DNA of 64,000 nt from Ligustrum vulgare (lineage: Eukaryota > Streptophyta > Magnoliopsida > Lamiales > Oleaceae): NCBI GenBank assembly GCA_963555705.1, contig OY743184.1:20511859-20575858 (forward strand), written 5' to 3'. Under the pieces are notes generated by a model that was given only the letters and a program-made list of their open reading frames with translations, did no database searches and was not told the origin of the DNA. Both the position numbers and the translations under genes were made by a program. Below, piece after piece: positions 22,637 through 34,563 of this stretch (positions within the stretch are counted from its first letter, which is position 1; every line of letters starts with the position of its first letter).

Positions 22637-23053
22637 TGTAGGATCTTTTCCTTGATTTACAATCAAGAACACCAAGAACAATTCTCCAAGAACGCCAAAA
22701 TAATGAATTCGATTACCGACCGAAATGTAGGCTCACGACCATATCAATGAGAAAATCAAAATCATGCACTCTCAATTCAATCAAGAAGATAAACTTTTTC
22801 TTAACTTTCTTGAAGAAAAACCCCAAACAATTTTGTAGAGAGAAAACTAGAAAAACTCTTTTTTTAGAGAAAAATGAACCATCCTCTTTTAAAACTTGTT
22901 GCACCATTTTATAGAAAAATACCCAAGTCCAAAATTAACTTGTAAAAAACATTTTAACAAATTTATGCAACTATTAAAAACTTTATTTCCCAATTGATTT
23001 TAACGGTAGTAAGCCCTTTTTTATTTTTGGTCCCGATTACTTTAAGTAATCTT
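22637..23053 (-). repeat. 5' LTR of Copia C, U3-truncated
   Basis: Matches 19090-19510 closely. Homology stops at TAATCTTCG, where the host sequence carrying the gene's TATA box starts. It has one 13-bp difference (ACAATTCTCCAAG) near its inner end. Confidence 0.8.
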
Positions 23054-23094
23054 CGTTTTTCTTTTTCAACACGGCAAAGATCTACCACTCCTCC

Positions 23095-23103
23095 TATATA
23101 TAG
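23095..23103 (+). promoter_or_regulatory. TATA box of the PADRE gene
   Basis: TATATATAG lies 50 bp upstream of the ATG, predicting a 5' UTR of only about 20-30 nt. The Copia C LTR ends about 42 bp further upstream, so most of any original upstream promoter has been replaced or displaced. Confidence 0.7.
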
Positions 23104-23152
23104 CTTCTCTAGTTTCTCCCACATTCACTTTCGACACAAAAAGGCTAAAATA

Positions 23153-23641
23153 ATGGGACTATGCAGTTCCTGTGAAGCTACCTCTGTAGCCACGGCAAAA
23201 CTAGTATTTTACGACGGAAGATTACAGGAATTTCCACATCCTGTAAAGGTTTCTTATGTATTACAGAGAAACCCTACGTATTTCATATGTAATTCCGATG
23301 AAATGGATTTCGACGACGTCGTTACAGCGGTGACTGACGACGAGGAATTACAGCCGGGCCAACTTTACTTCGCTTTGCCGTTTAGCCGATTGAAGCAACG
23401 CCTTCAGGCGGAGGAAATGGCTGCATTGGCTGTGAAAGCCAGCTCGGCGTTGGCGAAGAGTGGTTGCAGTAAGAAGTGCGGTTGCCGGCGGCATGTCTTG
23501 GCGTTTCCCGGCGAGAATGGGGTGAAGCGGCCGTCAAAAAAAGTGGATGACGTTGGTGATACTGTGAGTAGGCGGAGTAGTGGTGGTAGTAGTGGGAGGA
23601 GAGGGAAGTTTGCTGCGAGGTTGACTGCAATACCCGAGTAG
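23153..23641 (+). CDS. DUF4228 / PADRE-domain protein (162 aa)
   Basis: Small single-exon plant protein of the DUF4228/PADRE family, members of which are often induced by pathogen or abiotic stress; the biochemical role is unknown. I start at the ATG at 23153, because the frame further upstream runs through the 5' UTR, TATA box and LTR. The N-terminus MGLCSSCEAT fits N-myristoylation at Gly2 with palmitoylatable cysteines at 4 and 7, so membrane attachment is likely. The PADRE core follows: AKLVFYDGRLQEFPHPVKVS, a FICNSDEMDFDD segment, then LQPGQLYFALPFSRLKQRL, an AEEMAALAVKASSAL helix and a CGCRR patch. The tail is basic and Ser/Gly-rich, ending GKFAARLTAIPE. The frame is intact and ends in TAG. 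An AATAAA-like AAATAAAT near 23679 may serve polyadenylation. Confidence 0.9.
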   Translation: MGLCSSCEATSVATAKLVFYDGRLQEFPHPVKVSYVLQRNPTYFICNSDEMDFDDVVTAVTDDEELQPGQLYFALPFSRLKQRLQAEEMAALAVKASSALAKSGCSKKCGCRRHVLAFPGENGVKRPSKKVDDVGDTVSRRSSGGSSGRRGKFAARLTAIPE

Positions 23642-24249
23642 GGGTATTTTGGGAAATGTAGGTCAATAATTTGTTTTGTAAATAAATATTGTAACGAGTC
23701 TAATGACTGATCACGAGTTAATTTAATTTAACTAGAATAATTGGGTGGTTCAAATTTAATCGGCGTTTATTTTTTCTTTCACCTTACTAACCATTATTAA
23801 TGTGGGTTGTTTACAGTGTTGCCCCTTTACAATTTGATCCTGAAAATCCTCAATCTTTCACTTTATAATTTATAATATGCTACTATCTTACTATAATAAT
23901 AATAATAATTATTATTATTATTGTCTTTCGCGTTTTTAAAAAATAGAGATTGAAATTGATTCTGTCTGGGAGTGGGAGCTCCAAAATTGTCAGCATGTAT
24001 TATAAAAAAGATAATAATATGTTGCTTTAAATATTAGGATTTTAAAAATTGTATAAAAGGGATATTTTCTGGTCCTCCTAGATTATTTTTGTTATGTAAT
24101 AAACAATTTAATAATTTTTAATCTTTTTATGTATAATATATCTACGAAGTAATAAAACAAGGGATTTTCTTCCTCTAATATTACCATAAATACAACATAT
24201 AAAGAAACTGTTTTGGAGTACAAAATATAATTACACAAATATAATTATT
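23642..24249. other. 3' flank of the PADRE gene, A/T-rich
   Basis: Contains an (ATA)n/(ATT)n palindromic tract near 23896-23922. No further gene seen. Confidence 0.5.
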
Positions 24250-24388
24250 CCCATGTTTGGTAGAGATTAAAATAAAGATTTAATTAAATTAAGATCAACA
24301 ATTAATTTTAATCACATATTTTATATAATAAAAGATAAACGAAATTAAAATCTACTAAAACTTTATTTTAATCCCACCAAACATAGAC
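24250..24388. mobile_element. MITE (139 bp) with strong TIRs
   Basis: Left CATGTTTGGTAGAGATTAAA pairs with right-end reverse complement TATGTTTGGTGGGATTAAAA over about 25 bp. Flanks are ATT and TAT, so the duplication is decayed. Internal words resemble the 14074-14238 MITE. Confidence 0.55.
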
Positions 24389-25172
24389 TATATCATATAC
24401 ATCGAAAATGCTCTGTTGTCTACCATGGTCAGCATAACATTAGCTCACCTTCAATGTAATAAGTGTCCATAATATTTAAGATTCGACACTTAGTTGATTT
24501 TCATTGAAAGTGAATAATTGTTATGTTGCTAAGAGATTAATGAGTACATTTCTATCATTCTAAAACACATTCACGTAGGGACCACGTAAGACTTTTCTCA
24601 TTTACTTTAATCACCGCCAGACTTATTTAAGATTAGATACTTTTAGATATGATTGTCTAAGGGTCCAGTTAATTGAGAATATGAAATTTGAGTGAAAAAA
24701 AAAAAATGAATTTCAAGAAATTAGATTTCTGAAAATTAATTTTTTTGGGAATTGGAAGATAATGTGTTTGATTGCAAGAATGATATTTGAGTGGAAAGAA
24801 ACGAATTTTATTCTTTGATATTTGATTGACAAAAAATATCATTTATTAATAAATTATTTAATATGAAAAGATATAAAAGTGGTGAAAATGAGCTAAATTG
24901 TAATAATTAGAAAAGTTGAAGGACTAAATTTTAATTATTTGAAAATTGAATCGAATCAAAGAATGAATATTAAGTTTGACCATGAATCAGTTACACTTAA
25001 TTGAAAGTTAAAGTATCAAATTGGAAGATCAAAAAATGTAAAATCAAGCCAATTAAAAGTTGGGCACCACAAAGCAAGAAAATAATGACTTCCATTTTGT
25101 CAAGCATTGGAATTCACATCACTATTTCGGGAAAGTGAATTCCTCGAAAATAAGGGGATGTGACTTAAGTAA
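24389..25172. other. A/T-rich sequence, no gene seen
   Basis: No coding or structural motif recognised. Confidence 0.5.
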
Positions 25173-25509
25173 GAGCATCTCCAATCGTTATATATAATAG
25201 ATTTTTTTTTAGTGTTTTACATCTTCAAAGTCATCGAAATGGTCTTCAATGGTGTGATGCATGCAAAGCTGGTGTATTTCAGAATTCCTGCAAAAAATGT
25301 AAATTTGCATCTTCTTTTACATCTTCAAATAGAACAAAATGAATCCAAAAATAGCTATTAATCTATAAAATATTGATGTGAGGTATACAATCTAAATATC
25401 TATTATAATAATTTACATTAAATTTTGAATTTTTTATATTAATTTGCACATTTTTTTATTTTTTAATATTTTTTTAACCAAATTGTGAAATTTTTAGACC
25501 CATTTGTTC

Positions 25510-25557
<48 letters not shown>

Positions 25558-25710
25558 GAGCTAAATTTTCTTTTGCAAAAAATGAATTTAATTAGATTTA
25601 TCCATTGGAGTAAAATTTCGATCTAGATCTAATTAGATGTAAATGAAGATTTAAAAGTGATTTCGAAAATATTAATTTACAATTTTTTTAGATCACGATT
25701 GGAGGTGTTC
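25173..25710. mobile_element. Harbinger-type MITE (538 bp)
   Basis: TIRs are GAGCATCTCCAATCGT and, reversed, GAACACCTCCAATCGT. Flanks TAA (25170-25172) and TAT. An (AT)n tract of about 36 bp lies at 25518-25554. Confidence 0.6.
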
Positions 25711-25886
25711 TATGGAAGGTAAATTTCATGGAAAACTTAACCAATAAAATAAGTCAAAGGTGGAAAATTGATAGAAATTTCCATTTTTCATGTTAAAAAT
25801 TAGGCTTCGAAAATTTGTAGAAATTTCCATTTTTCATGTTAAATATTAGGCTATCAAGAACACCCTAAGAATATGATTGGTCTAAG

Positions 25887-26865
25887 TAGTGGGTGGACAG
25901 AAAAATCAGAATCGAAAGAACGAAACAGGAACTGAACAAAAAAAAAAATCGAAATCGGTCGATTCTTTAAGAGAAAAACGAGAATCGAAACTGAACTGAA
26001 ATCGAAAAATGAAAAACCGAAATCGATCGGTTCCTATTTGAAAATCAAAAATCGAACTGAAAACCAAATAGCTTTAATTGAAAAATTAAGTTCACGTGAC
26101 ACTTTTGACATTTTCTGTGTTGATTTACATGATAGAGTGTACAAATCTGTATTATGATAATAATAGTTGAATTATTCATACTTTGTTGCATCTTACACGA
26201 AATTCTTTGCATTAATTTTAGAAAATTGGATGTATGATCTCACACTTGCACTGGTTCAGTGCATTTTTTGGTGTAATATTTATAAATTAAGGCAATGACT
26301 GCTGTATTGATATTTAATGAACTAATTTTAGGAATGATGTGTAGTTAGACATGCATGTGACTTTTGTGGATGTGCATTAGTGAATTGTGATTTTATATTG
26401 AAATCTGAGATAAGAGTTCATTAGAAATCGTTTGTTATCTTCAAAGTATATCTAGGTTCAAATGACCTAAATGATTTTATGTTATGGTAAATGTGTCTAT
26501 ATGTCATCATTATCAATTTTTAGTTCGGATGATCCAGGCATTCCGGCATAAGCAGTAGATAAAATAACAGAAGATGAATATCCTATATTTCTAGTTGCTA
26601 CTGGGAATATATAGAATATTATAACTGCATTTAGTGTTTTTAAAATCTGAATATATTTAATTTGAATATTTTACCACATGGATGGATTCATTTGAGAAAT
26701 TTTGACTCAACAATTATTTATTTTTTACACACATTTTCACATTTGCTCAAAGTTGAATTTTTTAATAAAAGAATCCAAAAATAACTTAAACCGAACTGAA
26801 ATTCTCGATTGGGTTCCGGTTCCTTCAATAATTGAAATGAAAAATCGAAACGCCCCCCCCCCCCC
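25887..26865. mobile_element. Non-autonomous hAT-like element (979 bp)
   Basis: Perfect 8-bp duplication GGTCTAAG at 25879-25886 and 26866-26873, the size made by hAT transposases. Ends are TAGTGGGTGGACAG and a run of about 13 C preceded by GAAACG, compatible with decayed GGGTGG-type TIRs. Internal sequence near both ends is rich in AATCGAAA/ACCGAA words. No transposase is visible. Confidence 0.75.
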
Positions 26866-27184
26866 GGTCTAAGAGTATCTCTAACCCAAAACTCTATTTT
26901 AGTATGAATTTTGTTGTCCAAATTTATCGAATAAAGAATTCTTGTTTGACAAGAAAAAGAAAAATTATAAAATTAAATTAGGAGTGGTATATATATAGGT
27001 AAGTTTTTGACATTGAGTTATTATATTTTTATACAACCAACCTACAAACGTGAATCATTGAGAAGTTAAAAAAAGGGGCCGTGAGTGAACTGAGAAGAAA
27101 AAAGGTTCGGGGAGTGAATCATTGGGAAGTGAAAAAAAGGAGCTTTGAGTAAGTTGGGAAGAAAAAAAAGGTGCAAGAAAAAGA

Positions 27185-27188
<4 letters not shown>

Positions 27189-27224
<36 letters not shown>
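27189..27224. repeat. (AG)n microsatellite
   Basis: About 17 GA units, preceded by two diverged copies of a 55-60 bp purine-rich segment. Confidence 0.9.
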
Positions 27225-27231
<7 letters not shown>

Positions 27232-29036
27232 GGAAGGAAATAAAGTAGTTCGTGCTTTATATTTATTGTTCTTTTTTTGAGTAGGGAATAGTTGTTAATA
27301 TGAGAAAAATATAGCATTAAGTGATTTATATTTTTTATCAATAAAAGTGTTATTTACCTGTGTTTGTCGACAATCAGCTAAGTCATGTTAAATTCTTTGT
27401 TTATCATTTTGTCCAGTTATTTGTGTAATGTGTTTTTGCTTTTGGTTAATTTGGGGTTGGATAACTTCTTTTTTTCTCGACAAGTGACATCAGAGCTCAT
27501 CGTTCAAAATTTGGGATTATTGTGAAAATGATGAAAGGTTTCAAGTTTGAGGTAAAGTGATAAGTGTATTTTATACACTTATTTGTATGTCTAAATTAGA
27601 ATTAATTATTATCGTTTTAGAATAATTACTATTTAATTAGTGTTTATTTGTTTATATTTCAGAAAATATCATAAAAGATGAAGAATAAAGTAATTAATAG
27701 AAAAAAATGCACAATTGGATGCTAATTAGAGTTTATTTTAGCAATTGAGGAGGTGATGACAATAATAGGGAATCATGCAAGGTGCTAAAATGAATAATTT
27801 GAAAGTTGGAGGACAAAATTGAATGATTTGAGAGTTGAAATGAGCTAATTGAAAAGATTTAGAAGTCTGAGGACTAAAATGCTTGAATTGAAAGTGGAGG
27901 GCTTGAGGTACAATTAAAAGTTAATGACCTACTTAAATGGATTTCAAACTTGAAAATTGCACCGGAAGTTATAACTGTGTGGTCACTCGAATTTTGCCTA
28001 CGAAATCGCGCGACTTCTTGTTGAATGGTCAGAACGAAAATATTTTGTCTACGATACCTCGAGAATTATTCTTGATAGGCCGCCCAGGCTTCCGGCTGGG
28101 CCGTAAATTTGGGCTTTTCGCGATTTTCATCTGATTTTCCTCCTCTTTCACCTAAGTTTTTCCAAAACCTATATATACAACATATGAGGCACGAAATTGG
28201 GACATTTGCCTCTCCATAGAACAAGCCACAATTGAGATTTCAACATCAAATTCTTGGAGAATCAAGCATTGCAGAGGGACGTGAATTGAAGATAATTGAA
28301 GAATCAAAACTTGGTGCAAGATTTCGATTCTTTATATTATTTTTCAATGAACGTTTATTTTTATTGTTTTTGTTCTTTCATCATGATGTGTAATTAAATT
28401 TCAAAGTTGGGATGAATGATGTAACCTAATTTATTTATTTTAATTCCAATTTCCTTGTTTTAGTAATTCGTTGCATGTATTGATTTATTATTATGTTTAA
28501 TGCATGAATTAATTGGTCACTAATTCATGATTCAATGTGTTATTTTCATAATCCGAGAGGTGAGATAATAACATAGATCTAGGTAATAAATCATGTAATT
28601 GAACAAGAGATAGAGATATACTTTTGTGATTATTGCGGTCGTGTGTGAATTCTTGTATTTATTGCATCTAAATAAGGAATATTCAGACCCTCTGTAGAGA
28701 TACAAAGTTGACTTATGTAGGTAGAATTGATTTAAACTCGAGGGAGGAATTTCAATATAAATTAGTGAATTCGACCGAATGCATATTTAGGGAATAAAAT
28801 TGGAATTGGAATTGACATAATTGACTAGGTGAAATCGGGATTCCCAACTAATTTACAATCATCTTTTAAGACAAAAAGCAATTTTGCAATTTTATTTCTT
28901 TAGTTTAATTTGTAATTTTAATTTAAAAACCTCAAATTCTTTCTCCCGTTCAAATAAGGTTTAGAATTAAAACAATTCGATACTTAATAGCAGTCCTTAT
29001 GGGAACTATAATCCGGACTCTCAGGTCCACTTATTA

Positions 29037-29041
29037 CTTTT
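29037..29041 (+). repeat. Target-site duplication CTTTT, left copy
   Basis: Matches 31879-31883 across the solo LTR. Confidence 0.7.
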
Positions 29042-31878
29042 TGTAGCAACCGAGAATTTCTCATGACTTATTTAAATAAACATTATTTTTATGTGTTGCT
29101 ACGAATTTTTCAATTTATTTTTAAAACGTGATCGTCTAAATCAGTGAGGTGAAATTTAATTTATTTAAATTTTATCATATTCCAATTTTCAAATTTTATT
29201 AAATGATATCCCAAGTCCATTATTATTTTTCAATTTTCAAATAATTGAATTCAGTTTATTTAAGTCCAAATACTGTTCATCTTGGATCACAGTTGTTGTT
29301 ACCAAAATTTCAATATGACCCAATCAAATCCTTTGGCCCATTTTATAAAAAGCCCAATTGGTATATTTTCTGATTTCCATCCAAAAAATTTCACACGTTC
29401 TCCAACTCCTTGATTCAGCCATCATCTCCTTCCATCCCCAAATTCTCTCCTTCAACCCCCTCAACCAGCCCAAATCCCATAACTTCATCCCCTCAATCAA
29501 TACCATTTCCTTCCATTCCTTACTCCCACGTTTCCTCAATTTGGCTGATTCTTAAGCCCAAAAATTCAGTAATCACTCAAAATTTATCCTCAACTTCCAG
29601 TCCCTTACTGACTTACCAAAGTTAACCCAGACAGGTGCCTTTAACTCCTCTCCTCTCACCACCCTCATCACTCACACGCCATAACTGCACCCCTAAAATC
29701 TCCCTCATTCCCCCATTCAACCATAATTTCAGTCCTCATGCAAATTTAATTCTCTGCAAATCCCTTAAACTTATCCTAAATCAAATGCTGTCAAAATCTA
29801 CCAAAATTATAACACAACCAATACATGTATATCTCCCTCATCTTTCACGACACACACACAGATTCAGAACTTGAGCAAGGTATTCACTTCCACATCTGCA
29901 TTCTCACTGCAGCCACAATTCTGGATACTCATGTTGATGCTAGGACATCAATTCTTAGCACCAGGAACGTGAGAAATCCAATACTCCATTCACACAATCA
30001 CAAGCCACAAACAACTATAAACTGCACAGGATCGAACCTCCATTTTCTGTAAATTCAACCAAAGCCGCTGCATTCAATCAAACAAACCACCACCACACGA
30101 AAACCCACCATCACCTACTGCCCAACGTCGAAGTTCCCTCAGTCGTGACACCATCGAATCATCACCAACCACCCCCTGCCCACTCAAATCGTAAATAACA
30201 CCGCCACCACCAAATCGAAGCCGCTACTGCCCGTATACAACATCCTCAATTAACACCCAAAAACCAAGAATCAAGTTACCCATAGCACTTACCTCGAACT
30301 CCAATCAGCTCGACCGGATTTTCGCCGGAGAAATCTCACTTTCAAAACGCGAATCCACCTCGGTTTATCCTTATGTTTACCCAAAATCAAACCCAAATCA
30401 GAACTCAAAAATCAAAGAATAAACCCCCCAAATCCCCTACCTTCGACCGCCGCCTGGTTGGTCGGATAATCGCCGGAGATCGCCACCACAAATGCAACCC
30501 TCGAAGCCTCGGGGTTCATCCACCAAGCAGCCCAAAAACTTTGCCCTCTTCTACCATATGTTTAACCCCTTGTAGCGCCACCCGACCATCGGAGGCGCCG
30601 ACGGACGGAGAAAGGGAGAAGCCCTCCCGTCGCAACCTTCCCTCACGCCTCTCTGAAATCTGTGAAATGAAGAGAGAGAGGATGATAATTGTTTTATTAA
30701 TATTAAGTTTTTAAGATTTATCTTTTAATCCCCAAGTTCCAAAATGACTTATTTCAGCCCCTTTAACTCCAAACTCTTTTATTTCAGCCCCTACAGCTTT
30801 AAATATTTTAAATCTTACTTTAAGTTTCAAAAGTTATTGTTTTAGTCCCCTAAGTATCAAACCAATTTATTTTAAGCCCCTGCAGTTTTAAAATATTTTA
30901 GTCAGCCCCTTTAATTCTAAAAAATTTCTCAAAGCAGTCCTAAATCTTTACACTTATCCTTTTAGTCCGAGTTTTACACTTTTAAATTATTTCAATTCAA
31001 CCCTCAAGTTTACTTTCAATTACAAAACTTAAATTTCAAGTTTCTAATAGAAGTTATTTATTTATAGGGCTAGACGAGGCGCGAAAGAATTAGAAGTATT
31101 TATCCCATTTGCTCAATACTCGAGAATTAAGGTAGACTCTTATCTACAAGTTTACATTTTTCAAAAGTGCGCATCAATAATTATTTGGATTATAAGTTTA
31201 GCATGTATGATTGTGTTCATGAGAATTACTTGCTTTCTGAGCATGAGACTATGTTACGAGAATTTACTTGCTTAAATGCATGAGACTTGAACTTGTATGT
31301 TAATTACTTGTTCATGAGAATACTGGTGATCGTTAGACACCTGAGACTTGAATATCATGATTATGTGTTTTGATTTATAATGTTAAATGATTATTATGCG
31401 CGAGTCTACTGAGTATTTCTATGAAATACTCACGTTTTCCAAAAACAAAATTTTGCAGATGACGGAGTTGGCGGCGAGGCGTACGATGGTGGCTATTAAT
31501 GAGACTTTAGAATGTTTTATTTGAAATTAAAACTTATCTATTTCATGTTTATTCTAGGTTTATTTTCAAACTGTTTAAATATTTGAATTGTTGACATTTT
31601 GGGTCAAACTTAATAAAAGTTATGTGAAATGAAATTTCAATTATTGTTTTTTTTTTTTTTGAATTGTTTTAATTAAATGGATTAAAACTTAGTTTCCGCT
31701 TTAGTTTTTTTTAAAAATGGATGTGATGATTTTATAAGTTTATTTCTTCCGCAAAAGTGTTGTTTCAAAGGTTTTTAATAAATAAATACGACGTTTTGAA
31801 TTAAATTGATTTTCCGCAATAAAGTAAGATTTAAAGGAGGAAGTGGCGTCCCGGGTCCGCGGAATCCGGGGCGTTACA
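29042..31878 (+). repeat. Solo LTR (2837 bp), chromovirus (Tekay/Del)-like
   Basis: Begins TGTAGCAACC and ends GGGGCGTTACA with CTTTT on both sides (29037-29041, 31879-31883). It is inserted in the Athila LTR, whose sequence continues on either side. It has no internal region or second copy, so it is a recombination product. The long length, the TGTARCA...GGGGYGTTACA termini and the AAATACTCACGTTTTCC...TTTTGCAGATGACG segment fit Tekay/Del-type LTRs; the lineage is from memory of the family. Open frames within 29.3-30.7 kb are Ser/Pro-rich with no domain. Confidence 0.75.
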
Positions 31879-31883
31879 CTTTT
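31879..31883 (+). repeat. Target-site duplication CTTTT, right copy
   Basis: Athila LTR sequence resumes with CATGACCACATAC. Confidence 0.7.
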
Positions 31884-31939
31884 CATGACCACATACATAT
31901 GCGGGTGTATCTCGCATAGTGAGATATCGGTGAACAAGT

Positions 31940-31957
31940 TTTTGGCGCCATTGCCAG
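31940..31957 (+). other. Athila/Tat-type primer-binding site
   Basis: TTTTGGCGCCATTGCCAG, one change from the usual TTTTGGCGCCGTTGCC; normally attributed to tRNA-Asp priming in Athila elements. Confidence 0.8.
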
Positions 31958-32077
31958 GAACTTTTTTATATTAATATCGATACTCATTAGTTCTTACTTT
32001 ACTTTAAACTTTATTTTGCTTTATTTTTAAGTTTTTGTTTCTATTTTTGTTATTTTCATTTTTGTTTTATTTACTTT

Positions 32078-33856
32078 ATGTTAAGAAGGACTAAGTCGTT
32101 TGATTTGCTTCCTCTTGATACAGAAATTGAACGCACTTTTCGATAGATGTGCAGATAGCAGTTGGAAGCAGATCAACAAACAGATTTAGCCATGGGAGAT
32201 GATAGAATTCAGGATAATCAGGGAAATCAACATAATCTGCCTGCAGCTGTGAATGGACAGCAAGAAAATCATGGAAGGTGCATATTAAGAGACTACATGG
32301 TTCCTCCTGTGGGGAACATTGGAACGTGCATATTGTCGCCTGCAATTCGAGCAAATAATTTTGAGATCAAGACTTCCTTGATATCCTTGATCCAAATTTC
32401 GTGCATTTTTTATGAATTTCCATCTGAAGATCCACATGCTCATCTTCGGACCTTTTTGAAATTATTTGACATGCAACGCATGAATGGAGTTTCAGATGAT
32501 GCCGTGGAATTAAAGCTATTCTCATTCTCTTGGGCAGACAAAAAAAAAAGCCTGGTTTTACTCTTTGCCCCTACCCACAATCAATAAATTTGAAATTATG
32601 AGCCAGAAATTTGTAGATAAATTTTTCCCACCTGGCCGTATGTTAAAGCTAAGACGTGAAATTTTATCATTCAGTCAGCAATCAGAGGAACCAATTTTTT
32701 AGGCATGGGAAAGGTTAACGAGCTCATCAGACAGTGTCCTACACATGGAATCGCTGATTGGATATTAGTTCAAACATTCTACAATGGTTTGACTTATGAA
32801 AACAAAAAGTATATAGACTCAGCAGCTAGGATCAATAATGGATATGACTTATGAAGAAGCTTCTGAAATTTTTGAGAAGATAGCTGCAAACAGTTATCAT
32901 TGGTACTCAGATAGATCTACACCAAAGTCTGGGAGAATTGTTGCAGTTAGTGAGATTACAACGTTAAGTGCTAAGCTGGATGCTTTGACAAAGAAAATAA
33001 ACAGCATGGGTGTGCAGCCAGTAAATTCAGTTCAAATAGATTTGTGTGATTTTTGTTTCGAAAAGCACGCCATAAATTTCTGTTCATTATAGCAAAATCA
33101 ATCAAATCCAGAACAAGTTAACTTTGTGGGAAATAGATATCAGGGTGGTCCTTATTCACAAACTTACAACCCAGAATGGAAGAATCACCCCAATTTTTCA
33201 TGGTCGTTAATCAGACAGTTTAGCGGCCACCTGGATTTTAGCAACAACAACAATCTCAGAAAAACATGGCCGAGAACATGGAAATGTTAATCCAGCTGGT
33301 CAAAAGTCAGAATGGAGAAATAATGAATCAAGCTGCTGAAATAAAAAATTTGAAGAAACAGATGGGGGAATTGGTAGTTAGCAGTGCAACAAGGTAGCTA
33401 GGAGAGTTACCTAGCAATACTGAAATGAACCCTCGGGAACATGTGAATGCAATAACAACAAGGAATGTGGTTCAATTACCTGAAGTGACTGTTGAAGAAT
33501 ATGAAAAGAAGAATCGGAGGGAAAATGGGATGGAAGATCAAGAAAATGAGAAAGAACAGGGGTCGACTCCTGAAGTTCAAGAAAAAATTGAAGAAGAAGT
33601 TCGAGTTAGACCGCCAGTCAAAGCATATGTGCCTCTAGTTCCAAATCCACAAAGACTGAGAAAGCATCCGTTGGAACAGCAGTTTGGTAAATTTTTGGAA
33701 AAATTCAAGAAACTTCACATAAACATCCCGTTTGCAGAGGACTTAGCTCAAATGCCCCTATATTTGAAGTTCATGAAGGAGATGCTTTCAAACAAAAGAA
33801 AGTCGGTTGATTTTGAGACAGTAGCACAGAGTGAGGAGTGCAGCGCCATACTTTGA
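32078..33856 (+). pseudogene. Athila gag
   Basis: Starts MLRRTKSFDLLPLDTEIERT at 32078, followed by two TAG stops before 32162. The frame then shows the Athila gag landmarks IRANNFEIKTSLISLI, PSEDPHAHLRTFLKL and MNGVSDDAVELKLFSFS. A frameshift near 32550 separates FVDKFFPPGRM. Further pieces are MTYEEASEIFEKIAANS (32838-33092), then NPREHVNAITTRN (33425), a long charged spacer, VPNPQRLRKHPLEQQFGKFL and HINIPFAEDLAQMPLYLKFMKE. Several stops and indels make it non-functional. Confidence 0.8.
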
Positions 33857-34563
33857 AAGAAACTACCACAAAAATTGACTGATCCAGGGAGTTTCTCTAT
33901 CCCTTGCACTATTGGTAATTTCAGCTTTGATAATGTTTTATGTGACTTAGGGGTCATTTTTAATTTAATGCCTCTTTCTGTGTACAGAAAACTTGAGTTG
34001 GGGGAGCCTAAACCAACGAATATCACTTTGAAACTGGCGAACAGATCAATCCAATACCCTATGGGATAATGGAGAATATTATAGTGAAAGTAGACAAATT
34101 CTTCTTCCCAGTCGACTTTGTGATCCTGGGCATGGAAGAGGACACTCAAATTTTCTTCATTTTTGGAAGGCCGTCCCTAGCTACTAGAAGAGCCCTAATT
34201 GATATTGAAAAAGAAGAAATCATTTTTAAGGTCGAGAAGGAACAAGTTACTTTTAGTATCAAGCCAAGGCAAGATCTTGAAGTTCTAAAAGAAAGTTGCT
34301 TCAAGGTGGAGGGAGTGGTCCAGAAACTAGAAGAAAAGACGAAGCATGGTATTAAGATTAAGGAGGCTCTAATTACAAAACATGAGTTCGTGAAGGGAAA
34401 AGATGGATGGAGGGACAAAAATGAAGAAAAGCCTAACATCCCTCAACAAATAGCTAAAAACGAGGCTTTGAAATTGAAGAAAGTGAGAAAACGGATTAAA
34501 AAATGCAATGCAGGGAATTGCAAAGTGTGCAAGGCATCAAAGTCATATTTCAAGCCTCCATGA
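33857..34563 (+). pseudogene. Athila aspartic protease region
   Basis: Continues the gag frame after a TGA at 33854-33856 (SAIL-KKLPQKL). The protease landmark is LCDLGVIFNLMPLSVYRKL, where Athila relatives read DLGASINLMP, so the flap-side residues after the catalytic Asp have drifted. A one-base frameshift follows YPMG (34069), then VKVDKFFFPVDFVILGMEED and FGRPSLATRRALIDIEK. The frame ends at 34563 after a lysine-rich tail. The RT that should follow is absent. Confidence 0.8.

Larger units (their letters stand above)
19090..23053 (-). mobile_element. Internally deleted Copia retrotransposon C
   Basis: Minus strand: 5' LTR (22637-23053), TGGTATCAGAGCTTG primer site (22622-22636), a long 1.2-kb leader, gag, zinc knuckle, protease, a short segment from the integrase-RT linker, polypurine tract, and 3' LTR (19090-19597). 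Integrase core, RT and RNase H are deleted. The 5' LTR lacks its first ~100 bp, so the right border with the neighbouring gene's promoter is a deletion or truncation junction, and no target duplication can be read. Confidence 0.8.
27558..31936 (+). repeat. Athila-type Gypsy 5' LTR, split by a solo LTR
   Basis: Starts TGATAAGTGTATTTTATACAC and ends ATATCGGTGAACA four bases before the TTTGGCGCC primer-binding site. Removing the nested 29042-31883 leaves about 1.5 kb, a usual Athila LTR length. The 3' LTR is not found in the window. Confidence 0.75.

Noticed and set aside
21875..22641. Overlapping frames in the Copia C leader
   Set aside because: GC-rich untranslated leader between primer site and gag; no conserved domain and conflicting strands.
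29324..30714. Several Ser/Pro-rich frames
   Set aside because: They fall inside the 2.8-kb solo LTR and have no known domain.
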